Shown here piece after piece: positions 49,255 to 58,086 of a stretch of 64,000 nt of DNA (the first letter of the stretch is position 1; every line of letters begins with the position of its first letter). The notes beneath the pieces were generated by a model that was not told the origin of the DNA, did no database searches, and worked only from the letters and a program-made list of their open reading frames with translations. The stretch lies in the NCBI GenBank assembly GCA_040289295.1, contig PSLA01000004.1:1-64000 (forward strand). Direction: 5' to 3'. This DNA is from J051 sp040289295 (GTDB lineage Bacteria; Armatimonadota; Fimbriimonadia; Fimbriimonadales; ATM1). The translations under genes were made by a program, and so were the position numbers.

Positions 49255-51705
49255 TCAGTTTTGGCCCGTGTCGGTTTCCGTTATCAGTCTCGCGAGACTG
49301 GCGATGCGATCATCGGGCGCAAGGTCAATCAGTTTTACGCCCTGCGCGATTCTTCCGACGCGGCGTATTTCGTTGACCCGTAGGCGAATGGTCTTCCCCT
49401 TGGTCGTCATCACGGCGAGGCGGTCCTCGTCTCGAACGATGAGCGCTCCGACTACTTTACCGGTCCTTTTTGTGACGTTCATAGTCTTGATGCCCATGCC
49501 GCCGCGCTTCTGGCGACGGTAGTCATCAATTGTGGTGCGCTTGCCAAGGCCCAGTTCCCCGACGGTGAGAACGTCAAGTCCTTCGTCTTCGACGAGCATC
49601 GCCGAGACGACGACGTCGTCCTTTTTAAGGCGGATCCCTCTCACGCCTCCCGCCGCGCGGCTACGACTGGTCAGTTCTCGCTCGTTGAACCGAATGCTCA
49701 TGCCTTCGCGGGTAACGATGATGACGTCCTGGTCGCCCTTGCTGCGGAGCACCCACCGGAGGCTGTCCCCTTGCTCGATGTCGAACGCTCGGATTCCGTT
49801 GCTGCGAATGTTGCCGAAATTCGCGAGCGCGGTGCGCTTCACCTCGCCTTTTCGCGTTACCATCACGAAGTATCCTTCACCGCCCATGTCCCTCACAGTC
49901 GTCGCCGCCGTAACATGTTCCGCGCTATCAATCGCGATGTAATTGATGACTGGAGAGCCTTTGGCATAGCGCCCCGACTCGGGAATCTCGTACGCTTTCA
50001 GTCGGAAAACGCGCCCTCGGTCGGTGAACAATAAAATCGTCTGGTGTGTAGTCACTTGGAAGAGGTGTTGAATCTCGTCCGCCTCCTTCAGGCTTGTGCC
50101 GACCACGCCCTTCCCGCCCCGACGCTGGCTGCGGTAAGCGTCGAGGCTGACGCGCTTGATGTAGCCGTCTCGACTGATGGTGACGATCGCTTCTTCGTCG
50201 GGAATCAGGTCTTCGTCGCTGATCTCGCCCGGTTCATGCGGGATGATCTTTGTCCGGCGCTCGTCGCCATGTTTCTTTCTGAGAGCTTCGAGTTCGTCCC
50301 GGAGGATTTGCGTAATACGCTCCGGGCTGGTCAGGATGTCCATTAAGTCTGCAACCTTGCGTAGGATGCGTTTGTACTCCTCCTCGAGTTTCTGTTGCTC
50401 CAGCCGGGTCAGCCTGCGAAGTTGCATGTTCAGGATGACATTGGCTTGGTACATCGTCATTCCGAAGCGGCGCACAAGTTCGCGCCGAGCCTTGTCCGGG
50501 TCCTCGGATTGGCGAATAACGTGGATGACCTCGTCGAGATTGGCTCGGGCGATCTGGTACCCCTCGCTGATGTGCGCCTCTTCGAGCGCGCGGTTCAGTT
50601 CAAAGCGCGTTCGACGCTCAATCACCAGTTTTCGGTGCTTGATGTATTCGTCGAGCAACGTGGTCAGCGACGCAACTCGCGGAACGCCGTCTATCAGCGA
50701 CAACATGATCGCACCGAAGGTAGTGCGCAACGCTGTGTGCTTGCGAAGGTAGTTGAGCACTTTTTGCGGATTGCCGTCCCGCTTGATGGTTACTTCAATG
50801 CGCATGCCGCTCCGATCGGTAAGGTCTTCGATTGCGGCGATCGCGTCCTGTTTCTTCTTTTTTACCAGGTCAGCGATCTGCTCGATAAGCGTTTGCACGT
50901 TGACCTGATACGGCACTTCCGTAATGACAATCTTGCTTTTGCCCCCTTCCCCTTCCTCTATGGCGGTCTTCGCCTGGCAGGTCATCCTGCCGCGACCGCT
51001 TGCATACATCTCGCGAATTCCCTTAACACCCATGATCATGCCGTAGGTCGGAAAGTCCGGCCCCGGCAAGACTTTCATCAGCTCGTCGACCGTACACTTC
51101 GGGTTCTCGAGGCGCATAAGAATAGCTGCGACCACCTCGTTTAGGTTGTGAGGCGGCATGTTGGTCGCCATGCCGACAGCAATTCCTGTAGCGCCATTAC
51201 ACAGCAGGTTGGGAAATCTGGCCGGCAGGAACACCGGTTCGTTCTTAGTTTGGAGATAGGTCGGCGTCCAGTCCACCGTCTCTCGCTCGATGTCTTCGAG
51301 CATCTCCATAGCGATGGGTGAGAGGCGCGCTTCGGTGTATCGCATCGCGGCAGGCGGGTCGCCATAGATGCTGCCGAAGTTGCCCTGAGGATCGATCAGT
51401 GGATATCGCAGCGAGAAGTCCTGCGCCATGCGGACAAGCGTGGGATAGATGACCTCTTGACCGTGCGGATGGTAGTCGCCCTGGGTATCTCCAGCAATCT
51501 TGGCTGACTTGGTCCTCGGCCGATCAGGCGTGTAGCCGCCCTGGAGCATCGCGTAGAGAATGCGTCGCTGGACAGGCTTTAGTCCGTCGCGAACGTCGGG
51601 AAGTGCGCGTGCCACGATGACGGACATCGCGTAGTTGACATAAGACTTGCGCATCTCGTCCGCGACTGGGACGACTTGGACGTTGGTGGTTTCTTCCTCT
51701 GGCAT
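49255..51705 (-). CDS. gyrA: DNA gyrase subunit A
   Basis: 816-residue gyrase A subunit. The DNA-cleaving Tyr is in PAAMRYTEARL near residue 122. DGLKPVQRRILYAM marks the N-terminal winged helix. The C-terminal beta-pinwheel carries the GyrA box QRRGGKG (in YRSQRRGGKGVVGT), which separates it from ParC, and a second degenerate repeat YRRQKRGGMGIK. The quinolone-determining segment reads HPHGQEVIYP, where Escherichia coli has HPHGDSAVYD, so positions 83 and 87 are Glu and Pro. gyrB is not adjacent. Confidence 0.95.
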   Translation of the reverse strand: MPEEETTNVQVVPVADEMRKSYVNYAMSVIVARALPDVRDGLKPVQRRILYAMLQGGYTPDRPRTKSAKIAGDTQGDYHPHGQEVIYPTLVRMAQDFSLRYPLIDPQGNFGSIYGDPPAAMRYTEARLSPIAMEMLEDIERETVDWTPTYLQTKNEPVFLPARFPNLLCNGATGIAVGMATNMPPHNLNEVVAAILMRLENPKCTVDELMKVLPGPDFPTYGMIMGVKGIREMYASGRGRMTCQAKTAIEEGEGGKSKIVITEVPYQVNVQTLIEQIADLVKKKKQDAIAAIEDLTDRSGMRIEVTIKRDGNPQKVLNYLRKHTALRTTFGAIMLSLIDGVPRVASLTTLLDEYIKHRKLVIERRTRFELNRALEEAHISEGYQIARANLDEVIHVIRQSEDPDKARRELVRRFGMTMYQANVILNMQLRRLTRLEQQKLEEEYKRILRKVADLMDILTSPERITQILRDELEALRKKHGDERRTKIIPHEPGEISDEDLIPDEEAIVTISRDGYIKRVSLDAYRSQRRGGKGVVGTSLKEADEIQHLFQVTTHQTILLFTDRGRVFRLKAYEIPESGRYAKGSPVINYIAIDSAEHVTAATTVRDMGGEGYFVMVTRKGEVKRTALANFGNIRSNGIRAFDIEQGDSLRWVLRSKGDQDVIIVTREGMSIRFNERELTSRSRAAGGVRGIRLKKDDVVVSAMLVEDEGLDVLTVGELGLGKRTTIDDYRRQKRGGMGIKTMNVTKRTGKVVGALIVRDEDRLAVMTTKGKTIRLRVNEIRRVGRIAQGVKLIDLAPDDRIASLARLITETDTGQN

Positions 51706-51755
51706 CTCCGTCTACGTTTGGGCGTCGCTCCTTCGGTGGCCGGGAGGAGTATACC

Positions 51756-52898
51756 TCAGCTGGTTCGCCGCTCTGCTTCGTCGAGTTCGACCTTCAGGTT
51801 AAAGAAGTCCATTACATCACGTAGAGAGAGAAGACCTACGAGGCGTCCGTTTTCAACTACCAGCAGGCGACTCCTTCCGGAGCGCATCATCTTCCCGAGG
51901 GCCTCGAGCGTATCCGTGTTCGGATGGACGCTTGTGGACTCGTTGCACGGCTCCATCACGTCCCGCACGGTCAATGTGTGCCAGCGTTCACGCGGAATCT
52001 CTGTGAGACTCGAGCTGGTTGCGCACCCGAGCACGGCTTCATCATGGACAACGGGGAACATTTTGAAGTGGTACCTGTATACGAAGTCCTCGACGAACCG
52101 ATCCAACAGAAGGTCGGGCGTCACAGTGATGACGCTGCGGTTCATGAAGCGGTGCACGGGCTCGCCCTGAAGGTACTGTCGCAACAAGACATGCTCGTAT
52201 GACTGAACAGCCGCGCTGCGTAAAAATGATCCCAGCAGGAACCACCATAGTCCCATCACAAAGTGACCCATGAGTATGCTCACGACACCGAGCGCGATGA
52301 GCAGCAAGCCGAAGCCGGAGCCGATGGTGGATGAAGTACGTGTTGCCTGCCGAAGGCTGCCCTGCGCTTTCCACAGAATGGATCGAAGCACACGCCCGCC
52401 GTCAAGCGGAAACGCGGGGACCATGTTGAACACTGCAAGCATGATGTTAATGCTCGCCAAATAGCTCAAGGTGGCACCGACCAATTCCAGGCCGGCGAGG
52501 TTTAATAGGGCGGCAAGAGCAAAGCACACCCCGCCGATGAGCAGGCTGGCTACGGGCCCTGCGATCGCCATCTTGAACTCAGCCTGTGGGCTGGGCGGCT
52601 CATCGAGCATCTCCGCAACCCCACCGAAGATGAACAGCGTAATGCCGCGCATTCGGATGCCATTAGCCCTTGACACGACGGAATGGGCGAGCTCGTGCAG
52701 CACGATAGAAAGAAACAACCCCAGCGCGCCGCCCGCACCCATCAGCCAATAAGCCGTGCGGGCCACTCCTGGCGATTGTATTGGAAATACGCTCGTAGCC
52801 AGGCTCCACGTAACCAGCACAGCGAGGAACACCCAACTGAAATCAATGTACACGTCAAAGCCCGAAAGCCGAAAGATTCGCACTCGCTTGCCAAACAT
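51756..52898 (-). CDS. Site-2 protease family membrane metalloprotease with CBS domains
   Basis: 380 residues. The zinc motif HELAH is in SIVLHELAHSVVSRANGIRM and the third ligand region is FNMVPAFPLDGGRVLRS. At least five hydrophobic segments surround them. Residues about 245-370 carry two CBS domains (VHRFMNRSVITVTPDLLLD, VRDVMEPCNESTSVHPNTDT, SRLLVVENGRLVGLLSLRDV), which bind adenine nucleotides and usually regulate the protease. It resembles SpoIVFB/MJ0392-type proteases that cleave membrane-embedded substrates such as anti-sigma or precursor proteins; the target here is unknown. Confidence 0.93.
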   Translation of the reverse strand: MFGKRVRIFRLSGFDVYIDFSWVFLAVLVTWSLATSVFPIQSPGVARTAYWLMGAGGALGLFLSIVLHELAHSVVSRANGIRMRGITLFIFGGVAEMLDEPPSPQAEFKMAIAGPVASLLIGGVCFALAALLNLAGLELVGATLSYLASINIMLAVFNMVPAFPLDGGRVLRSILWKAQGSLRQATRTSSTIGSGFGLLLIALGVVSILMGHFVMGLWWFLLGSFLRSAAVQSYEHVLLRQYLQGEPVHRFMNRSVITVTPDLLLDRFVEDFVYRYHFKMFPVVHDEAVLGCATSSSLTEIPRERWHTLTVRDVMEPCNESTSVHPNTDTLEALGKMMRSGRSRLLVVENGRLVGLLSLRDVMDFFNLKVELDEAERRTS

Positions 52899-52905
52899 CA
52901 GACCA

Positions 52906-52911
52906 ATTCTA
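52906..52911 (-). promoter_or_regulatory. Candidate -10 box of site-2 protease gene
   Basis: TAGAAT on the minus strand, 7 bases before the ATG at 52898. No Shine-Dalgarno. Confidence 0.5.
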
Positions 52912-52932
52912 TCCGTTGTAGGCGTGCTTGGA

Positions 52933-52938
52933 TATACT
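52933..52938 (+). promoter_or_regulatory. Candidate -10 box of M1-like peptidase gene
   Basis: TATACT, 7 bases before the ATG at 52946. Divergent from the box at 52906, so two leaderless promoters share a 47-base spacer. Confidence 0.5.
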
Positions 52939-52945
52939 TCTCAGC

Positions 52946-54772
52946 ATGGAAGCGTTATTGGCTTTCGTTCTTACGGCTGGGCTGCAAGGTGCGCCCACGC
53001 TCGACATCGTCAACCAGGCAAAGGCGGCGGTTCAGAGCGGCTCGTTCGCCGAACTTCGCGCACTGTTTTCGACCTCAGAGGCGATGCAGCCGTTACGCCA
53101 CGTGGTGGGCCCCGAGGCTTCGCTCCGAACGATCAGCGTGCACGGGTTCCCTGCCCCACCCGGATACGAGCGCTTCGGCAGAACGTGGGTCGTGTTTCAT
53201 CGATGGCAACGACACGAACACCAGCACGACATCGTTGTGCCTGTTATCTCCACCGGCGACGGCCCGAGGTTCGGCGAAGAGATACCGGAAGACCTGCCCA
53301 TTAACTACAGTATCACAGAGATGCGCTGCACGGTTGACCTACACCCCGAGAAGCCAAACGCTACGTTCGACATCACGATAACGATTCGGCGCGAAAGCGA
53401 AGGACCAGAAACCGTCCTCATGCGGATAAACGATTCCTACGTCGTTGCGGAAGCGGAGTATCGTGGCCGAGCGCTGAACGTCTTCTCCAACGAGGACCCT
53501 GAGCAGGTCCGCCTAGGTGATTCGCCTGCGCTTGTGCAAGCCGGCAGCATTCTGTACTTGGCCAACGCGGGCGAAGGCGGCGATCTACGCCTGAAGTATG
53601 AAACCGATATCCAGATAACGAGGCAAGACGGCATCCGGAAGGACCACGCGCTCTTCCTCTCTTACTGGTGGCCGCACATCGGGCGACAGCCATTCAGAAG
53701 CCGCATCACGTTAACTGGCCCGGTGGACTGGCTGCTGATGGCGAACGGCGACGTGGTGAACGAGCAACAGAACGGCGAGCGCAAGACTGTCACTTATCGA
53801 AACGACGTTGCCGTGTCCTATCATCACATCGTTGGTGGGCCGTATCTCTTAGCAGCCGAGATTCACGACCGCAACCGCACCATCAGAGCGTGGCACGTCG
53901 GCAACGTCAACCGCGAGCGTGCGGCAAGGGACGTGCGGTCCGCCGCCGACTCAATCGCGTTGTTCGAGGATCTGTTCGGCAAATACCCTTACAACCACTA
54001 TGACATCGTGGACACGCTGGACTTCTACGGCTTGGAGTGCTACAGTTTCACCGTACTCTCGCCGCCCATCACGTCTTGGGCGACCTCCCACGAAGTTGGG
54101 CACACGTGGTTCGGCGGACTCGTACCGAATACATACATCCGCAGCATGTGGAACGAGAGCGTCACTCAGTACGTAGACAGTGTCCTCTTTAAGAAGAACA
54201 GCGACCGAACGCTCGAGCAGGGTTGGAACTTGAGGGGAGTTGACGTCGCTCTCGGAGAGCTGGTCGAGCCACATGGCCAACACGGCATCGTCGGCTACAT
54301 GCGCGGCGCATATGTGCTGAACATGCTCGCCCAAGAGATGGGTGAACAGGCCGTCATCAAGGGCTTGCGGCTTCTTGTCGAGCGACGCACGGGGAAGGCG
54401 TCGGACTGGAGCGACGTCGCCTTGGCGCTTCAAGACGCAGCCGTGCGGGACCTGAGGTGGTTCTTTTCCCAGTGGCTTTGGTCGAAGCAACGCCCGTCGC
54501 TCTCGTTCGGGCGCGCCGAGGCGGCATTGTCCGGCGGCGAGTGGCTCACTACAGTGCGGCTCGTCCAAACCGGCGTCGCGTCGCCGTATCGCCTCCGCTT
54601 CGACGTGGTGCTCGAGACTCCTAAGGGGGATCAACGCTTTCCGGTCGTAATGGAGCAAATGAACCAGGCGTACACGTTCAGCACGGCGGCAAGGCCGAGT
54701 CGTGCGAGAACGGATTGCTTCGGCAAGTCTCTCGCCGAGCCTGCGCCGACGATTCTGGTGGCAGGAGGTTGA
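52946..54772 (+). CDS. Secreted M1-family-like metallopeptidase
   Basis: 608 residues with a short signal peptide (MEALLAFVLTAGLQGA). A beta-rich N-terminal domain (YSITEMRCTVDLHPEKPNAT, the usual aminopeptidase N-like start) precedes the catalytic part. The zinc motif HEVGH is in TSHEVGHTWFGGLVP and a Glu in MWNESVTQYVD serves as third ligand. The gap between HEXXH and Glu is 17 residues instead of the usual 18. The GAMEN exopeptidase motif is replaced by GLECYSF, so aminopeptidase activity is uncertain. It resembles other M1-like exported proteins of unknown substrate. ATG 52946 is preferred over TTG 52928. Confidence 0.8.
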   Translation: MEALLAFVLTAGLQGAPTLDIVNQAKAAVQSGSFAELRALFSTSEAMQPLRHVVGPEASLRTISVHGFPAPPGYERFGRTWVVFHRWQRHEHQHDIVVPVISTGDGPRFGEEIPEDLPINYSITEMRCTVDLHPEKPNATFDITITIRRESEGPETVLMRINDSYVVAEAEYRGRALNVFSNEDPEQVRLGDSPALVQAGSILYLANAGEGGDLRLKYETDIQITRQDGIRKDHALFLSYWWPHIGRQPFRSRITLTGPVDWLLMANGDVVNEQQNGERKTVTYRNDVAVSYHHIVGGPYLLAAEIHDRNRTIRAWHVGNVNRERAARDVRSAADSIALFEDLFGKYPYNHYDIVDTLDFYGLECYSFTVLSPPITSWATSHEVGHTWFGGLVPNTYIRSMWNESVTQYVDSVLFKKNSDRTLEQGWNLRGVDVALGELVEPHGQHGIVGYMRGAYVLNMLAQEMGEQAVIKGLRLLVERRTGKASDWSDVALALQDAAVRDLRWFFSQWLWSKQRPSLSFGRAEAALSGGEWLTTVRLVQTGVASPYRLRFDVVLETPKGDQRFPVVMEQMNQAYTFSTAARPSRARTDCFGKSLAEPAPTILVAGG

Positions 54773-54778
54773 ACGCCG

Positions 54779-55813
54779 TTGAACGAATCGCCTGACGTCG
54801 ACGAGTTGCTGCTTCCTCCGTTTCGAGGAAGGCGCGTGTGTGTCGTCGGTTATGGCTCGCAGGGTCGCGCACAGGCGCTCAACCTTAAAGACAGCGGCGT
54901 GGACGTCGTAGTCGGCCTGCGCGCCGGAAGCCCCAGCGCCGCCAAGGCGCAGAGGGACGGCATCCCAATTCACCCGCTTAAAGATGCGGTCGCGCAAGCG
55001 GATATTATTGCGCTCCTGACACCCGACTCGGCGCACGAGGAGATCATTCGCGGCGTAGTAAACACCACCGCCAAGCGAGGGGCAGCCATCGTCTTTGCGC
55101 ATGGCTACAGCATTACGTTCGGCAACATCGGCTTGCGGGGCGACCTTCAATCGCTGCTCGTGGCCCCAAAGGCGATAGGCCCCGAGTTGCGCAGGCTGTA
55201 CGTCGAGGGGCGGGGCGCAGCAGCGCTTATCGCAGCGGAGCCGGGCGATATCGAGTTGGCACGCGCCTATGCGGTCGGGCTCGGCTGCGGGCGCTCGGTA
55301 ATTCTGGAGTCTTCCTTTCGCGAGGAGACCGAAACTGACCTTTTCGGTGAGCAGGCGGTCCTCTGCGGAGGGATGCCTGCGCTGGTGCTGGCTTCGTTTG
55401 ACACGCTGGTCGAGGCTGGCTATTCCCCCGAGGCGGCGTGGTTCGAGTGCCTGTTCGAAGTCCGCCTCATCGCGGAGATGATGATACAGAGTGGCGTCGC
55501 GGGCATGGTTGAGCGAATCAGCGACACCGCCAAATTCGGTGCGATGGAGGCGAGCGACAGGCTGGTAGATGAGCGGTTCAGAGCCAAGCTCCGGGAGCTG
55601 TTGGAAGAGATACGAAGCGGCCTCTTCGCCGAGCGCTACGAGCAGGAACGCGCGGGCGGCTTTGCGCGCACTCGCCAGTGGGTGGATACGGTTCGGAACG
55701 CGCGCATCCAGGCAGCCCACCAGACTCTTGCCAAGCGAATGGCACTACCAACTGCTGCCGCCACCTCCGCCGAACCCTCCGCCGGAGAAGCCACCCCCTC
55801 CGGAAAAGCCTGA
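54779..55813 (+). CDS. Divergent ketol-acid reductoisomerase-like protein
   Basis: 344 residues of the IlvC family (branched-chain amino acid synthesis). The Rossmann start VCVVGYGSQGRAQALNLKDS, the AKAQRDGIP loop, IVFAHGYSITFG and the metal-binding ETETDLFGEQAVLCGG with FECLFEVRLIAEMM are conserved. The usual VAPKGPGHxVR stretch is VAPKAIGPELRRLYVEGRG: the catalytic Lys remains but the His is Pro. The downstream VPALIAV-like strand is altered to AAALIAAE. The last 23 residues (LPTAAATSAEPSAGEATPSG) overlap the opposite-strand DUF2207 gene by 69 bases. It may be a real KARI or a changed paralogue. TTG start with AGGAGG 10 bases upstream. Confidence 0.8.
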   Translation: MNESPDVDELLLPPFRGRRVCVVGYGSQGRAQALNLKDSGVDVVVGLRAGSPSAAKAQRDGIPIHPLKDAVAQADIIALLTPDSAHEEIIRGVVNTTAKRGAAIVFAHGYSITFGNIGLRGDLQSLLVAPKAIGPELRRLYVEGRGAAALIAAEPGDIELARAYAVGLGCGRSVILESSFREETETDLFGEQAVLCGGMPALVLASFDTLVEAGYSPEAAWFECLFEVRLIAEMMIQSGVAGMVERISDTAKFGAMEASDRLVDERFRAKLRELLEEIRSGLFAERYEQERAGGFARTRQWVDTVRNARIQAAHQTLAKRMALPTAAATSAEPSAGEATPSGKA

Positions 55814-57514
55814 CCCGCCGCCGCTCGCTCCTGATGACCGCGGCGGGGTGGAGGCGGCGCTTCCAAGCGAGCCGACCGTGTGCTCGAGGTCGCTCCCGAA
55901 AGAGTGGAAGTTGAACCCGGAGTCCCAGGAACCAACGTACCACGAGGGGGGCTGCTGCAAGACGCTCTCGAACGCCTCGACCCACACCTTCGTCGCGCCG
56001 AACGCTACAGCGTGGGGCAGGTAGGCCTCGAACAGCGCCATATCCGGATGCTTTTTCGACATCAAGTCCATCTCCTTCCCGTTGGCTCGGAGGATGAACT
56101 CCTCAAACCCCTTCAGGTCACGCAGGACGTTGGCTCCCTTATGGGTCCGTGCAGGCATTAACCTGGAGAACACCATCACCAGCAGCGCGGAGACCACCCC
56201 TCCAACGATCGACGGCAGAAACGAACCCATGGAACTCACCAGCAGGAACGTGGCCAGCCCGACAGCCACCAAACCACCCACCAACCAGGCCCTTCGTACC
56301 ACATCCGGGTTCTTCAGATAGTAGCCACGGTCTACAAGCGTTTCGTAAAGGCTTTGCTGCAGGTCAGCGAGGTGCGGCGCCACCTTCGTGCGAAGATCGT
56401 CCTCGCGAACGATGTTTCCGCACGATCGCAGCTTCGATAGCAAGGAAATCTCGAAGTTGGTGAGATTCTCGATCGGCTTGTCTGTGTTGCGCAAGAGGGT
56501 CGTCACAGTATCACGCTCCTGTTTCCGTTCGATATTGATGTACCCTTTCGTGGCGAGGCCCACGATCCCCGCGGCGATGTCTCGCGAGTCCACCCGTTCG
56601 TCGAGCATCGCGCCGGCCTCCGGGCCCGTCAAGCTATCCGGCGGGTCGTACTGAACCGCCACCGGCCCGTGGGAAGGGTCCTTTCCTCGAAGAGACCAAG
56701 CGTAGAAGAGCACTGCCCCGATAAAGAACGGCATCAGCAACCCGAGGTTAGGCCAAAGGAACAAACGAGCCTGCACCAGCAAAGGTGGGCGCTGGATGTG
56801 GCTTCCTGGCAAACCCAGCACGATCGTGATGCCCTCCCCCGGCTGAAGAGCAGCGTCCCGCAACACATCCGCCGAGTCTGAACGAAGCGAAATCGTCGTG
56901 TGCGTAACGTCGTCGTGCTTTCCCTCCGCGAACGCGATTAGCTCGTTCTGCCCTCTCGAGCCATAAGGACCAGCGAAGACCCTCAAACGCGCCGCCCCGT
57001 CGCCCTGCAACGCTGGAAACTGCACGCGGCACGATGCGACCTCAATCCTTGTGTCCCACTCGTCCCCCGTGACGTTCCAATACAATTCTGCGCGGCTTTC
57101 GGTCCATCCATCCTCTGCCTCAAACCAATTGAAGGCCCCCGTGACCACGTAGGCGATCACATAAGTGACCTCCGTCCCAGGCGCAAGTGTCACATCCGGC
57201 TCCCCGATACGGATCATGAGCTTTGAGCCCTCTTTCCAAACCTTCAACCCCAACGCATTTCCTTCACTGTCTGCCACGGAGACCACACTCACGTCCACCC
57301 AGCGGCGATAACCCCGCCCCGTGTCGTAGTCAACCGGAATGCTGCGAATGATGCCGCGCCTTGGCTCGTTGAACCGCACGGAAATGCGCTCCTGGACCGA
57401 GAGGCGAGAGTCGGCGTGAATCTGGATGCTGCTCTCGAACCGCTGAATGACGTACGGCTGGGCGGCTGCGCCGACGGCGGCAATGAGCAGTGCAGCACCA
57501 AGCAGCGCCCTCAC
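55745..57514 (-). CDS. DUF2207 domain membrane protein
   Basis: 589-residue membrane protein. A signal-like N-terminus precedes an extracytoplasmic beta domain (VIQRFESSIQIHADSRLSVQ ERISVRF, the family start; RSIPVDYDTGRGYRRW). Transmembrane helices at about 260-280 and 415-450 follow, then a cytoplasmic helical part and the family's Gly/Ser-rich C-terminus ending FGGGGGSSW. It overlaps the LemA gene by 4 bases, the usual pairing. The function of the pair is unknown, probably in the cell envelope. The Gly-rich tail is encoded opposite the end of the KARI gene. Confidence 0.93.
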   Translation of the reverse strand: MRALLGAALLIAAVGAAAQPYVIQRFESSIQIHADSRLSVQERISVRFNEPRRGIIRSIPVDYDTGRGYRRWVDVSVVSVADSEGNALGLKVWKEGSKLMIRIGEPDVTLAPGTEVTYVIAYVVTGAFNWFEAEDGWTESRAELYWNVTGDEWDTRIEVASCRVQFPALQGDGAARLRVFAGPYGSRGQNELIAFAEGKHDDVTHTTISLRSDSADVLRDAALQPGEGITIVLGLPGSHIQRPPLLVQARLFLWPNLGLLMPFFIGAVLFYAWSLRGKDPSHGPVAVQYDPPDSLTGPEAGAMLDERVDSRDIAAGIVGLATKGYINIERKQERDTVTTLLRNTDKPIENLTNFEISLLSKLRSCGNIVREDDLRTKVAPHLADLQQSLYETLVDRGYYLKNPDVVRRAWLVGGLVAVGLATFLLVSSMGSFLPSIVGGVVSALLVMVFSRLMPARTHKGANVLRDLKGFEEFILRANGKEMDLMSKKHPDMALFEAYLPHAVAFGATKVWVEAFESVLQQPPSWYVGSWDSGFNFHSFGSDLEHTVGSLGSAASTPPRSSGASGGGSGFSGGGGFSGGGFGGGGGSSW

Positions 57515-58083
57515 TCTGGGCCTCCCGATTCCCCGTCCATCATGGCGCTTGGGGTGACGGCCTCGCCGGCGGAATCCAGTTCGAAGAACTCCGCCTTTCG
57601 AAATGCGAAGATGGAAGCCATCAGACCGCTCGGGAACGACTCGACCAAGGTGTTGTAGTCTCGTACGGCAGCATTATAGTACCGCCGGGCGTTGGCGATG
57701 TTTGTTTCGGTAGCGCTCAACTCCTCCTGGAGACGTAGGAACTGGGCGCTCGCCTTCAGTTCGGGGTAGTTCTCGACTACCGCAAGCATTTGCTGCAGGC
57801 GGGCGGCCAACTTCGCTTCTGCGCCCGCTCGCTCCTGCGGACTCATGTCGCTGCCGGCCACAGTCGACCGCGCCCGCGTTACCAATGCGAGCGTCTGCTG
57901 CTCAAAACCGGAGTAGCCCTTGGTCGTCTCGACGAGGTTCGAAATGAGCTCCGCGCGGCGTTTCAGCTGCACGTCCACGTCGCTCCACGCTGCGCGAACG
58001 ACGTTCCTCATATTCGCAAGCCTGTTATAGGAAACGACGAGCGCGATGACCACTGTTGCCGCGGCGGCGATGACCAATCCCAT
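57511..58083 (-). CDS. lemA: LemA family protein
   Basis: 190 residues with one N-terminal helix (LVIAAAATVVIALVVSYNRL) and the coiled LemA core: NVVRAAWSDVDVQLKRRAEL, NLVETTKGYSGFEQQTLALV, AVVENYPELKASAQFLRLQE and the family hallmark ELSATETNIANARRYYNAAV followed by RDYNTLVESFPS. LemA proteins are anchored with the bulk outside the cytoplasm. It is the first gene of a LemA-DUF2207 unit and lies 3 bases after the symporter stop. Confidence 0.95.
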   Translation of the reverse strand: MGLVIAAAATVVIALVVSYNRLANMRNVVRAAWSDVDVQLKRRAELISNLVETTKGYSGFEQQTLALVTRARSTVAGSDMSPQERAGAEAKLAARLQQMLAVVENYPELKASAQFLRLQEELSATETNIANARRYYNAAVRDYNTLVESFPSGLMASIFAFRKAEFFELDSAGEAVTPSAMMDGESGGPE

Positions 58084-58086
58084 GCG

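Noticed and set aside
53951..55720. 589-residue open frame on the minus strand opposite the M1-like peptidase and KARI genes
   Set aside because: It is Arg/Leu/His-rich with no family motif, and mirrors two convincing plus-strand genes; it exists because of high GC content.
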